Assembly (NCBI GenBank): GCA_047495785.1
Contig: JBLDXI010000042.1
Span: 4,278,001 to 4,342,000, forward strand
Length of the DNA: 64,000 bases
DNA from: Lepidodermella squamata
Taxonomy: Eukaryota; Gastrotricha
Reading direction: 5' to 3'
Under the pieces are notes generated by a model. That model was not told the origin of the DNA. It ran no database searches and was given only the letters and a program-made list of their open reading frames with translations. The translations under genes were made by a program, and so were the position numbers. Shown here piece by piece: positions 42,507 to 55,394 of the stretch (its first letter is position 1; every line of letters starts with the position of its first letter).

Positions 42507-43263
42507 TCACATGGTCCCGACGCGGTCTCGCGGAATGAGGCGAAGATCTGAGCCGTGTTTCAGAAAAACCGTTCCGGCCGTTTGGTTCGGGCTGATGCCG
42601 ATGCCGTCGTTCGTGATGATGGCGCTCGTCTCAGCGGAAACCTTGAACTCCTCGGCTGCGAATCGCAGCACGGCCGTGAAAGGCGTTTGCTCTGGAACAC
42701 TCAGGCTAGAGAAAACAAGTCGCAAAACGTTATTAATCACGTAGTATCATAAAACGACGCGAAAGTCGAACATAACAAAGTCTAGTATTCGTACGTAAAA
42801 TCTACTGGTTACCCCACCAAGAGCATGAAATTGAACTTGGATTTTTCGAAAATATTAAAATGTGGAATTTTTGAAAAATATTCAAAAATTGGGATAGTGA
42901 ATTCATTACCAAATTATTGAATTCTGTACCAAATTATTCCAATCAGTTCCAAGTCCCAATTTTGAGACCCAGCCTCTAACCCTAACCCAACCCTAACCTA
43001 ACCCTAACCTAACCCGAACCAGTTAAATAAATGAATAAAATGGCTAGGTAGTATTGAATTGAAAATGAAATTTGGTACTGCAATAAGATTTTCCCTCAAA
43101 AATTTGGACTTTTAAAAAAATATTCAAAAAGACTTACATTTTGAAAGGAAGACGTGGGTCAGAAGTTAGGGTGATCTTGAAGGTCACCTTGGAAGTAGCC
43201 GTTGCCCTGCAATCGTGAAAAAAATATAAAAAAATTGCAAACAAAAATTCTTTCAACTCACAT
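42507..43263 (-). CDS. ufm1: Ubiquitin-fold modifier 1
   Basis: Small ubiquitin-like modifier of the UFMylation pathway (activated by UBA5, transferred by UFC1/UFL1; acts mainly at the ER). Coding exons on the minus strand are 43263-43262 (only the bases AT of the start codon), 43206-43138 and 42705-42507, giving 89 aa. Splicing AT|G across a 55-nt intron (GTGAGT..ATTGCAG) creates ATG followed by [20 protein letters not shown]. The last exon carries [20 protein letters not shown] and [19 protein letters not shown], with [16 protein letters not shown] then TM. Processing would remove the final two residues to expose the conjugating Gly (residue 87). The second intron holds telomere-like repeats. 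Identity is near certain; the split start codon is inferred because no other in-frame ATG exists upstream in the exon. Confidence 0.95.
42975..43020. repeat. Telomere-like CCCTAAC repeats in UFM1 intron 2
   Basis: About six CCCTAA/CCTAAC units in a row (CTCTAACCCTAACCCAACCC and on), ending at 43020. TTAGGG type, with irregular units. Confidence 0.75.
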
Positions 43264-44112
43264 TATTCAGATCGGCTTGGCTGCCCTCACGGGTTTTTCA
43301 GTCGAAAAAATAAAATTCAAATGTGCCTAAATTGGCAAAAATGCAAAAAAATCAGTTTTTCACTTCTTTTTATAAGTTTTATCACGTTTTCATCAAAATT
43401 TTTATCATTATCAATCGATTTCTCTGTCTTCTCAATATTTTTCAAACGTAGAAATAAATATTAATAATTATTATCATCATTTTCAATAATAATCAATTAC
43501 AATTTATCAATTATTATTGCAGAATGTGTTCGATTTTTTGCTTTTTACTTGCTCGCGATGCACCGCTCGAAAAATACGCCGCCACAACAACTTTTCAACG
43601 AACAATAATTACAATAATTATTATTCCGAATTTCTCTCAAATTTCTCGAGCCGGCCACACGTGCTTAAAAAATGCGCATTAGAAGGACGCGAAAAAAACA
43701 TGAGAAGAGAAAAGTCATTAGCACAACAAAAAACAGAACATTGATTATCAGTTAATTTCAAATAAGAACATTCAGTTGGTAGAGTTTCTAAACCGATTCG
43801 ATCTTCTAAATTATCATATCAGCAGAGAAATAGAGAGAGAGAAGGAGATAAGAATAGATAGAGATAGACACACATGCAAAATAACACACATGAAAAAGAC
43901 GAGATTTTACGTTGAATCCGGTATCAAACGTGAACTACCGTGATCTAGGCGAGAAAGAAAGTGTTCGTGGTTTGTTTTTTCTGAAGAATAAACTTCTAGG
44001 GTAATCAAATTTTTTCACTATTTTTTCATCAAGCAGAAATAATTCGCAATATATAATAATTTTGTAGAATTTTTCATCTTCTTCTAAAGGGTTGAAAAAG
44101 CAGAAAACGCAA
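43264..44112. other. Region between RALGAPA 3' end and UFM1 5' end
   Basis: Contains the UFM1 5' untranslated exon (the stretch just above 43262) and AT-rich DNA with TTATTATAAT-type runs. The two genes lie in the same direction ~850 bases apart, rather wide for a nematode operon. Confidence 0.45.
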
Positions 44113-47100
44113 CTAAGACTCGCCCGGCTGTAATAGCGAGTAGTTTGAAAGCATCGAAGGCATAATTTGGCTCGAGCTCGTCGTAGTCGAAGTTGCCGTT
44201 GAAGCCGGTTGTTGTTGCTGCTGCAGATGCATCATCGACTGAGAATTTGTGACCAGGGAGCTCAAGCTGAGGGGCAAAGACGGCGTATTTGTAGCTGTGC
44301 TGCCTGAAGTCCCGGCTTGCGCTGCGAATGACAGCTCGGTGACAAAATTCGCCAGACCCTCGGCTTGCCGGTACTTGTGAATCACGTACTGGATATGGCC
44401 GTGCCGCTCCGCAAAGAAAGGCCTTAAAATCATAAAAATTTCAATTTTAAACGAACAAATAGTAGGAAAAATAGAAAATTTGTATAAATAATTAAAAAGT
44501 GAACGATTTTAAATTTCAAAAAAATTTCAAAATAAAATTTGAAATTTTTTCAGTGAAAAATATAAAATTTTTAAAATGTCGATGATGGTAAAAAGAAATG
44601 ATAATTACCTGTAATGAGGTCTAGCAAAAGCAAGGCTCCTCGAAGCGCCAATAGCCGACGATCGAACAGCCGCGGCAAGGGTAGCAGCGTCTAAAACAGC
44701 ACCATTATACAGTGGTGGGCCGATGACAAGATGCGGCGCGTCGCTGGTCGATGAAAAGCCGTGCTTTCGCTCGATATGAACCTGGTACAGGCCAAGGTCG
44801 GGTAGAGGCTTGATAACAATGACAACATCGCCGAAATCGCCCGGGATCATGTCACGCTTGTACCGCCGCCAATGTTCAGACCAAACAACTTGAACTTCTA
44901 AAAAATGAAGAAAAAATAATTATCATAATCAAAAAAAGATTTTTTTAAATTGAAAACTTTAAAATTTTAAAAAGTTGAGAATTTCGAAATTAAATTATTG
45001 AATTATTTTCAAATAGCCTACCGTCATTTCCAAGGTGTTTAGTCCGTTTTCGAACCGTTTCGTCGACAGTCGCACCGGGCGATATCATCGTCGCAACGTG
45101 GAACGCCACCTCAGCCGTCGCACTGCCGTAATACGGCAAAGTCGTGCCGTAGCTACCATCCCGAGCGACGCCACCCAAGAAACCCTGGTGATGCGCGACC
45201 GGAACCGGCCAACCGAGCCCGGCTACAAAGGCCTCGTATTCAGGCGAACCCTGCGAATTGCGCAACACACTCGCCGAATCTTCCTGACCACGAGCGACAT
45301 AGGCAACCGCGACTTTGTGGAAATCACTCTTCAAATGGTCCAAATGGCGCAAATCGCGGAAAAACGACTCCGACGACCGGAGATGGACGATATCCGAGCC
45401 GCCGTGGCCGGCTGTTAGCCATCCTAACGATTCGAGGAATAGCCTGGTTAACAGGCAAGCTGGTTGTTGGACTGGATTTGACGGTTCGTTATTCGTCGGG
45501 CTCAAACATCGAACGACCTCGTTCGGGCAAGCCGTCGGCGGCGCGACAGTTTCGCCTTTCGCCCAATCCTCCTTAACGAATTTTTCCTCGATTTCAGCGC
45601 AATGCGACACAGCCTCTTCAACATCGCAGGATATCTGCGGTTTAGGAGGTTGATCTTCCTGGCTCGGCGCCAACTCGGTGTTGTTCTGCGAGGCTGATGA
45701 TCGGATTTCGTTGAGGATTTTCAAGAATTGGCACTCAGACCCTGGTTCGCAAGTGACTTCACTGCCGATTAGCTTTTCGGTAGAAACAACGACCGGGTGG
45801 TTGTCGGGTGATTTTTGCGGTTCTTGCGGCCAGTTGTGGGCCTCGACGCAGGCGGACCGGTGGCCGCAGACCAAACGGCTTGCCCACGCGTAGTTGCCGC
45901 TGATGTCACGAATAGCGAGTGACATACTCTTCTCACTTAGCGCCCAGGTAGATGGACTAAAATAGAAAAATTAGCGGTTAAAAACTCATTAAAAACCGAA
46001 CGCCGTGATCTAATCGAATAATATTCCCCAGATGAAATTTTTTAATGGAGATTCATTGTAAAAAATTGCAGAAAGCAAGTAAAATCGCTAAAATTTAAGA
46101 AATTTTAGGGAATTTCTAGAATTTAAGAAATTGAATATTTGGAATACCCAACTGTTCTTTACAAGCGCGTTTCCTGGTAATTTTTAGATTCTACGATATA
46201 CAGTGGAACCCCGATTTCCCGTCTTCTGCGGTTCCACAAAAATCCTGACGGGAAATCTAGGTAGTTTTGCGTGTAATTGCCCACTGCGGGTCCAAGTCGC
46301 TCCTAAATATTTACATGTCGCGATTTCCCGTCAGACGGAAAATCAGGTGACGGGAAATCGGGGTTCCACTGTAATTAAATTGATAAAGTGTAGCTGTGAT
46401 TGGTTTAATTACATAATATAAATTTAAAATTTAAAATTGAAAAATTATCCTTTAAAGCATTATTTGGTGTTAATTCAAATTTTAAATTTTTAAATTAGAA
46501 TGTTAAATATTTAAATTTAAAAATTCTTACTTGAAGCCAAACGTGTCCGCGTGATTTGATGAAGCATCCTCGTCAGCATGCACTGAAATAATCGCCTGGC
46601 CATGCAACGCAATGTACTGAACCGGCGATGATTCAGTCTCGAGACACGTCTCAGCCGCGCCAAAACTCGTGTCTTTCACGCCACTCGGCGCATGAGACCC
46701 CGAGGCTGAGTATGGGTACAGACCCAAATGCTGCAACAAGTACGCCAGGGCCCATCTAGCGGCTAGTTGTAGCAAGGACGGGGCCTGGGACGGTTTTAAA
46801 GTGGCTGGGGCCGGCGGCTGGTCTGATTTTGCCGACGCGGCGGATGAGACCGGGTTTGAACTCGAGGAATCAATGCCGCTTTCCGGGCGGATCGAGCCGT
46901 TGCTGACTTCATTTAGCGTGGCGCTCTTAACAGCACCAGGGTACTGCGAGCCCTTGGTCGCAGCGACAGTCAGGCCTTTGAACACCTTGTAGACGAGGGC
47001 GTGCGGGCCGGATGGGAATTTGACGGTTTGCAATAGGAATTTCAGAGGGACGGCCAGCGACCACTCGATGAGGCAGTACGTCATAAGGCAGCCTAGTCGC

Positions 47101-50100
47101 ATTTCGGCCTCGCGAGTGCAAGTCTCAGCGTGGTGACACAACCAGTACAAGATCGTGGACAAGTCCTATGAAAAATTTGATAAGTTGAAAACATTTCCAA
47201 AATAAAAAATGCATTGGTGGGAAATACTACAAAAATGCTAGAAATATTGATACCTATATTACGAATACTAAGACTCGCAATTCCGATAAAATCTTCCCAT
47301 ATTTCCATACAATATTTGTCCCAAAAAGTCATTATTTGGAAAGAATTCTCATTTTTACCGATTTTTCGGAATTTATCGTTAATTTTCGGTAATTTTTCGT
47401 ATTTTTACCTTTTTATCAGAATTTTCCCATTTTCTCAAAATTCAATCAAATTGATAGTAAGCTTTTCGTAAATGATTTTGTTTTTTTCGTAAATATTTAT
47501 GAAAATATAAACTTACTAGAATGAGATTACGGACGAGTTCTTCGCCACACCGCGTCGCCAGGACGCGTTTCGCGTAATTGGACAAATGCAGGAAAGACAA
47601 AACAGCCGACTCGCACACCTCGAGAGCACCATCCCGATCGACGGCGTGCGGGACGTAACGCACCACGCCGGATAATTGGCGAAAAACCGGCTCGAAATTG
47701 ACGTGTTCCGGGTGGACACTCGGTTCGACATCCCTCAACGCGTTTTCACATTCGTGCGACAGAAAAATTGTTAGAGTGCAGACTAACAGTTGGCCCAATC
47801 TAGGCGCGCCGTAGAAAACTGGCCGATCAGCGAGTTTCAGTAGGGTGGTAATTATTAGCTCGGTGATTTCGAGGCAAGAAACAGGCTTTTCTACTAAATC
47901 TTCGGTATTTGGGTCCAGGCAAATGATTTCAGGACCGTGAGACCGCATGAAACACAGCAAAGAGCCCATCAGTGAAACGGCAGATTCGAGTTTCGAAAAT
48001 TCTCCACCACCTTCGCCGCCAACAAATGAACTCGACATGGCTGATGGTTGTTCCAAATAACCTGAGAAGTAAAGAGAAATTATGATTTTCTGCATATTTA
48101 ATTTTCGCATTTTTTAAACAATTGAAAAATTTATTGAAAAAAATCAAAATAAATACTTAGATCGAACTTCAGACTCAATAAATGTTTGAGATACCAACTC
48201 AAATTAGCCTTTTCTGGGTCAAAATTAAAAAATTCGATGCAAATGAATTTTCGAATGAGCACCAATTTTCAGAATGTCTTTATTCCAAATAAGATAAATT
48301 AAAATTTTACAAATTCGAAAAATACTCAGTTCTTCAAGTTTTTCGCATTTTTTCATTCAAAATTTATCTTCAAAATGGCCCAAAAAATGTATAAATATTT
48401 CGTTACCTTCAATAACGATTTGACACGCTGCAGCAAGATCGGCAAAAAGCAACGTTTTCCCAGGCAAACTCGAGCCGAGAAACCGCACGTTCATCGCATG
48501 AACCAACGCACCAATCAGCGGCTTATTATGCGCTACAACAAAGCCATGCATCGCCAAATAGTAGGCAGTCACAAAATCAGCCGGCGGCGCTAGTTCAGGG
48601 TCGTGTTGCAAACACAACACGCGAGACAGCACGTCAACCGCAATGACATTCGACTGCAGAAAATCGGCTTCATTCGGCGCGAAATTGTGGAGCGAGTCGA
48701 AAAATAACGGCACGAATATGAAAATATCCGGCCGGATAATCGCATTGACCGACTGCGCCTCGCGACAAGCAACCAAACCCCTCGCGATATCGGATAGAAA
48801 TTTGAACACCGTCAAATGGGCATTCGGGTCTTTTGCCAGGGAACTGTTCGGATTTCCGATGATTCCTAACAACCGCCGCCAGATGACGTAGGCCGAGGTA
48901 GGGGTCCAGCCTAACGTACTCCCGCCGGCTAGAACTGGCCGGGAAAAGATGTTGCTGTTGCCCTGGTCAGAATGGTTCTGCATCATCGCAGTCTGGCTAT
49001 GCGAATCTTTCTCGTCGTCGTCGATTTCCGAATTTCCAGCCATCATTGAGTTGTTACTCAGTTGTTTACTATTTGTCGTATTGTTCGAAATTTGATCGCC
49101 GTCACCATTCGCCGCTAAATCAGCCATGTTTTTGCACCCACTTCCGACTGAGATGGTCTCCTGCGGTAGGTGAAGGCTGAATGAGTCGCGTTCAGAGCTT
49201 AGAACGTTGCTATTCGAGTCTTCCGGGCCGCAAAAACCGAGCGATGACGCGGCTCGGTCGACCATGACCAGCCCCGAGCCGGGTCGGCTGTGGTCACTGC
49301 CGGGTGGACCGAGACCCGGGGTGTCGGTGACGTTGGAACCAATGAGTTCGGGCGATGATGGTAGGCCTAGGGTGACAGGCGCTGAGCAGACGTGGATGAC
49401 GGTGGCGTTCGCTGAGCTGTAGAGGTCGTCGCCCTCCTGCACTGTCACGTCGGTAGGCGAGACTGGGAGCGGTGAAATCGGGGACTGGAACACCTGGAAA
49501 ATTGAATATAGTTGCAATATAGTTTTGAAAAATTCACTCATTTCATATTTTCAAATCATTTTCAACACTCAAATGCATGTTATTCGAAACATAAATTTTA
49601 ATATCATTAAATAGTGTCAATTTCGATCCATCTCCCAATTAGTCAAAATAAGAAGTACATACAGTTTAAAATTCCGAAGTTCCGAAGTACAACGTGGCCC
49701 ATAACTTGGGGATAATTTTTCGAGTTTTCAACTTTCAGCGAAAATCATGTTAATATTGCACAGTGGAATCTAAGAATAGCAATCTAATCATTTATTCCCG
49801 ATCCCATCGAGGATAATAAAAAATCCCCTTAAAATTTGATGGTGAAAAGTTTTGTAATTTTCGATTTTTTAGGTTTTGAATAGAATCCTGCGGAATTTTC
49901 CAAGCCATCATTTGCTTACCACTGAAATTTGAATTCATTTTCCTCAAACATCAAGGTAGGAAGGCCCTTGAACCGTTTGTGATAATACGAAAATATCCCC
50001 CAGCCCTAGAATTCTCGCTTAAGGATGATTTTTTAAAACTAAAACAATTACAGTCCCACATTTTACTAGCCCGAATTTGGTAGTGTTTTCGGCTAAAAAT

Positions 50101-53100
50101 AGATGAATTCTCTTGGGATCACTTAAAACACCATAAAAATTAATTTCAAGCGCCTCTCGAGACACGCTAATTAAAACTCCAATAAATCGAATAAATTCAC
50201 AAACCTCTTCCTCGCTAGCACTATGCCGCGTTGAAAGCACTTGGTTAGCACCCGGCTGCGAGTCGTTATTGCCGCCGCCAATCATCGTCAAATCGCCCAT
50301 ACTCTGCGACTTTTTCGCCGCAGCCGGCGTGTTCGTCGCCAAGTTATCCGTCGACGCGCCGCTGCCAACAGCCACCACAACCGGGCTCATCGTATCCACC
50401 CTACTGTCGAGCTTATCCGTCGAGGACGACTGGATTTTCGGCGGAGATTCAATGCTAGGCGATTTTGGTGGTAGAGATATCATCGAAGCAATCGCCTGCG
50501 GGCTGTTCCCCGACAACGACCTCAACCGCTGGTGGACGGCTGAGCCCGCCGCGTAGGGCAGGGTGAATGAAACGTCATCATCCGTCCGCGGGCCGGTCGA
50601 GAAAAAATCGTGATTTATGCGAGCTGACCGGTTTGGCACGACGATATACGACGGAATTCTCGCCTGGTTCTGCTTCGAGTCGAAATGCAACGTTCCATCA
50701 GATCGATCTGTCGGGTTTGAGACGAGAGGGGGCGATACCAGAGGTGCGTACTGCAAAGCATGTGGTCGTTTGACCGCCGTTGCCGAGACAGTCGGGACTC
50801 GCCGCTCGACGAATCGGCGCTGCGAACCGCCGGCTGAGTTCGCCTGCGTCTGGTAGTAGTGATGCGAGTGGTTGGACATCGATGACGAGGGTTGGCGGTT
50901 GAGGCGGTAGCCCATCCGGCCGCCACTTCGCCCGCCCTGCGCTGATCGTTCGGAGGCCATGGCGGCCGCACACGCCGATCGCCAATTCACTTCGAGGGCT
51001 TGGATACTGAATAGCTCAGTCATTTTTCGAACACACTTCATCCATTCGCCCAACACATCCTGAAAAAAATAATTTAATGTAGCCTAGATCCTTCTTATTT
51101 TCTAAAATTATTAACTAGATCACAATTTTGAATCAAAATTACTACAGTGCTCGGTTAGCAATAAATCAAATTCATCATTTTGAAAAAATAATTTCGAATT
51201 TTACAGAGCCTACATTATTACAACATAAAGAATGGATTCTACTTGTTAAATTTGATTCCTCAGTAATCAATCTATTTCAAGAAAATAGACGGATAAATCG
51301 ATAGTTGAAATTTTTCAAATTTTTCAAAATTGAAAATCCTTTGGTTTTCTTACCTGATTAGCGGCATATTGAGCCAATTTTGACGAAGCGCGGTCCCACA
51401 ACTCGGTCGGAATAGGTACAAAAAGAGAGGCACGAACTAAGGTGACTAGAAGGGTCTGTATCAGGTACCGCACAATCCGTCTAAAAAATTCATCATAAGG
51501 AACCAAAATATCAGCGGTAATCTAGCATACTTATCACTATCATCGGCATCTGGCTCGGATGGTAGTCGGCAATCGATGAAACCAAGAAGGGTGTTCAACA
51601 AAAGCTCCCAGCCATCTCGAGACATTGTAGCCGAGTGGGAAACAACCAAATCATGGCAGGTCGATAAGCTGTAGATGAAACCAAATAATTCCTACAATTC
51701 AAGATTTCTCAAATAAAACCTACATGTACATCGCCACTTCGTAATAGGCCATGCTTGAATTAGGTTCGCGAACTGGTATGTTACCAGAACCAGTTTTCGA
51801 AGCCTGGCCCAAGCTGCTCGCCTGACTTAGAGGCGTCGCGTGAGATTGGAATCCCATTTGACTAAAAGCGGCGGCCGAAGAGCTTAGAAAAACACTGACA
51901 AGGCTATCGAAAGGCAACCCGCCTGTCCAGCGATTTTCCTCGAAACTGATTCCTTTATCGTTATTTTCATCGGGTAAATCATCAGATTCTTCCTGGCTAA
52001 GACGAGAATGGCGCCTCGCGACTAATGCAGCCGCCTTCCTCAGCCACTCTCGGTAGGTTCGAGTAACAGCGGCAACTGTGGCTAGATGAGACGGGGGCAA
52101 GTAGTAAGCATGCCGTAGCATGGTGTGAATCGCTGAGACCATGTCACGATTTCCGGTCAAAGCGCGTAATAACAGCCGATCACCACTAGGCATCGTCGCC
52201 GAACCTATCGACGAAGTAACTGAATGCGAGTGGTGTAAAGAGTCTGGAATGATGGCAACTGCTGACGACTGTTCCGGCTCACCGCACGAATCGCCACCGG
52301 CTGACGAACCACTGTCACTACCTTGAGATCGCTGCATTATGTCGCCGTTACCCGGCGTCATTTCAGACACGCCGTTGTCCTTATCATCGTCGTCGTTTGA
52401 GATCACGTTGTTTTTCGCATTATTCACAGAATTAGCCGTCAAAGTACCTCCCTTTTTCACATCATGGCCGTTACTTTTGGAATGAGCTGCGAGTGATGAA
52501 GAAGAATGGCTTGTTACAGTAATGTGCCTCAACAACCACGTAAGGATTGTCGATTGACACCGCGCAAAAACTTCCAGGCCAAGTTGCGCGACAACATCAC
52601 CGCCATTTACGGGTAGAATGGTCGCTTTCTCCCAACCTTCGCCATCTAACGCGTCGTCATTATCCTGATGAGACGCGCTTTGATTTTGTTGAGAATTCGT
52701 TGATATATCACCGTGATGAACAATGTTTAAACAAGGAAATAAGCGAGTTCCATAATACTCCAGGAATTGTGAGAGTAGGAAGGCACAGCTGGAAGAATGC
52801 ATATCCAAATCAACCCAATAAACCTGCGGGCAATCTGGTGACATTGAAGCCAAGAATGTTTCAACGAGGGTGTCTAAAGACCCGGCAACGTTTTGCTGTT
52901 GTTCGGGCTTGTGATCGACAAGAATCGGCGAAAAAGACTCAACTTGAACACCATTGGGTCCAGAGGATGCAGATGAATGCTTGAAGCTGAGCGTACTGGA
53001 ATCAAACTCAGCTGATACTGAACCCAATCCGGGCAGCAACGACGCAAACATTTGATGACAAATCTCAGATGCTTCATTCTGTGTGCGTAACCAAATTTAA

Positions 53101-53566
53101 GCAAACAAAACAACGTAAACGAAATGCTCACCTGTAGTATTTTGTACCAAAGAACGAACAGTTTGATTCCAATGGCTTTGAGTAGAAGTTTGTTGCTGGG
53201 ATGCAGTAATCGCCTTAAAACTGTGAGAATGCTGTTGAAGTGCCATCTCTTTTGAATGAGCTCAGGAAGATAACACAGAATTTTTTCGAACGATGAAAAT
53301 ATCAAATCCAACTCTTCCGGTAGACTAGTTCGGTTCGATGCGCGTTGTTTACCGCTGTTGTCGGCGTCGTACTGACAGAAGCAATCATGAACAGTAAAAA
53401 ATAGCACCGATGCATTATCTTTGAAGAAAAGCTTGAAAGTCTCAAGATCATAGAGTAGGGCAAATTGTTTCAACAGCTTCAGTCGAGTCCAACCATCTTT
53501 TTTCAAATCAACAAGTTTTGATAACTTTGGCGGCTTTTTAGCTTCGGATCCAAATCGTCGTATCAT
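44113..53566 (-). CDS. RALGAPA: Ral GTPase-activating protein, catalytic alpha subunit
   Basis: Eleven coding exons on the minus strand: 53566-53132, 53078-51724, 51668-51531, 51480-51354, 51059-50205, 49493-48407, 48061-47517, 47165-46531, 45956-45022, 44897-44609, 44422-44113. All phases match, giving 2236 aa (vertebrate homologues ~2040). The N-terminus has LKKDGWTRLKLLKQF, LPELIQKRWHFNSILTVLRR and LLLKAIGIKLFVLWYKILQ, as in RALGAPA proteins. The middle is helical-repeat-like with long Ser-rich insertions. The C-terminal RapGAP-type domain includes YVARGQEDSASVLRNSQGS, EAFVAGLGWPVPVAHHQGFL and KHLGND with the catalytic Asn thumb (~residue 2036), completed by the next exon (VVWSEHWRRYKRDMIPGDFG). 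The protein inactivates RalA/RalB-type GTPases in complex with a beta subunit. A Gln/Ser/Thr-rich tail follows the GAP domain. An upstream non-coding exon is likely (acceptor just above 53575). Confidence 0.93.
46201..46371. mobile_element. MITE with TA target duplication (pogo/Tc1-like ends)
   Basis: 171 bp with perfect 23-bp inverted ends beginning CAGTGGAACCCCGATTTC, flanked by TA on both sides (46199-46200, 46372-46373). The CAGTGGAACC start plus TA is typical of pogo/Tigger-like Tc1-mariner elements. It lies in the RALGAPA intron between exons 45956 and 46531 and contains no coding frame. Confidence 0.9.
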
Positions 53567-54328
53567 ATCTCATCGCTGTAATTAATAAAAATCCTTCTGA
53601 AAGCACAAAAAGGATAAGATGAGATTCATTCTTCAAGTAGGAGATTGCTGAGAAGCTCAAGTCTCGAATCTTCAAACAAGCTTGAAAATCAGACATCAGC
53701 TTGAATATATTTCTACAAATGGCTGGAGGAAAATATTTTTGAACGCTCTCACGCTTTAACAGCTCAGAAGAATCAAAGGCCCGAGATTCTAGAGTCCGAG
53801 GGAACGTCAAACGTCAAACGCCACTCCCAACGTCCCACACCCCTGCCAAAAGAGCCGTAAAAAACGCCGCGAGATTTGGCTCCAAGAATGTCGAGTTTTT
53901 ACATTGTCACATTATTTACTGACATTATCATTTAAATTTACAAAGTTTTATCAGTGTCTATTTTTCATTTACACAGATGCTTACTGTGTTCGTTTTTTTC
54001 CTTGTTCTGCCTGTTGTTTTTTTGCTCACGTGATGTTTTGTGTGTGGTGTGTTCTAGAGTGTCCTGTTCCAGTTCATTCACCAGCTCATAGCGGCTTTTC
54101 ACATTTGCTGCAGTAGAAAGTAAATCCGTTTACTTAAACCTTTGTTTTGTCTGCCTAAATACCAAATCTTGCTGTTTTCCATTCATGGGAAGAGATTGTT
54201 TTGTATTTGCTTTTTGTTTTTTCCTGGATTGGTCAATTGTTTGAAGTACCTATGTTTAATTCATATGCTATTGATTTTCTCTTTGTTTAGCGTTTCTTGT
54301 TTGCGAGTTACATACTTATTCCTTCATA
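53567..54328. promoter_or_regulatory. Head-to-head intergenic region of RALGAPA and GAPDH
   Basis: RALGAPA (minus) starts at 53566 and GAPDH (plus) at 54329, so ~760 bases carry both 5' leaders and promoters. A RALGAPA 5' untranslated exon probably lies above an acceptor at ~53576. The GAPDH side is a T-rich leader. No TATA box is obvious. Confidence 0.6.

Positions 54329-55394
<1,066 letters not shown>

Noticed and set aside
45035-45653. Plus-strand open frames opposite the RALGAPA exon 45022-45956
   Set aside because: Shadows of a confirmed exon on the other strand; composition is the complement of Ser/Pro-rich coding sequence.
53538-53810. Minus-strand frame upstream of the RALGAPA start as extra N-terminal coding
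   Set aside because: It runs through an acceptor (TTAATTACAG, ~53576) into the exon in the wrong frame for RALGAPA. The MIRRFGSEAKKP start gives the conserved N-terminus directly.
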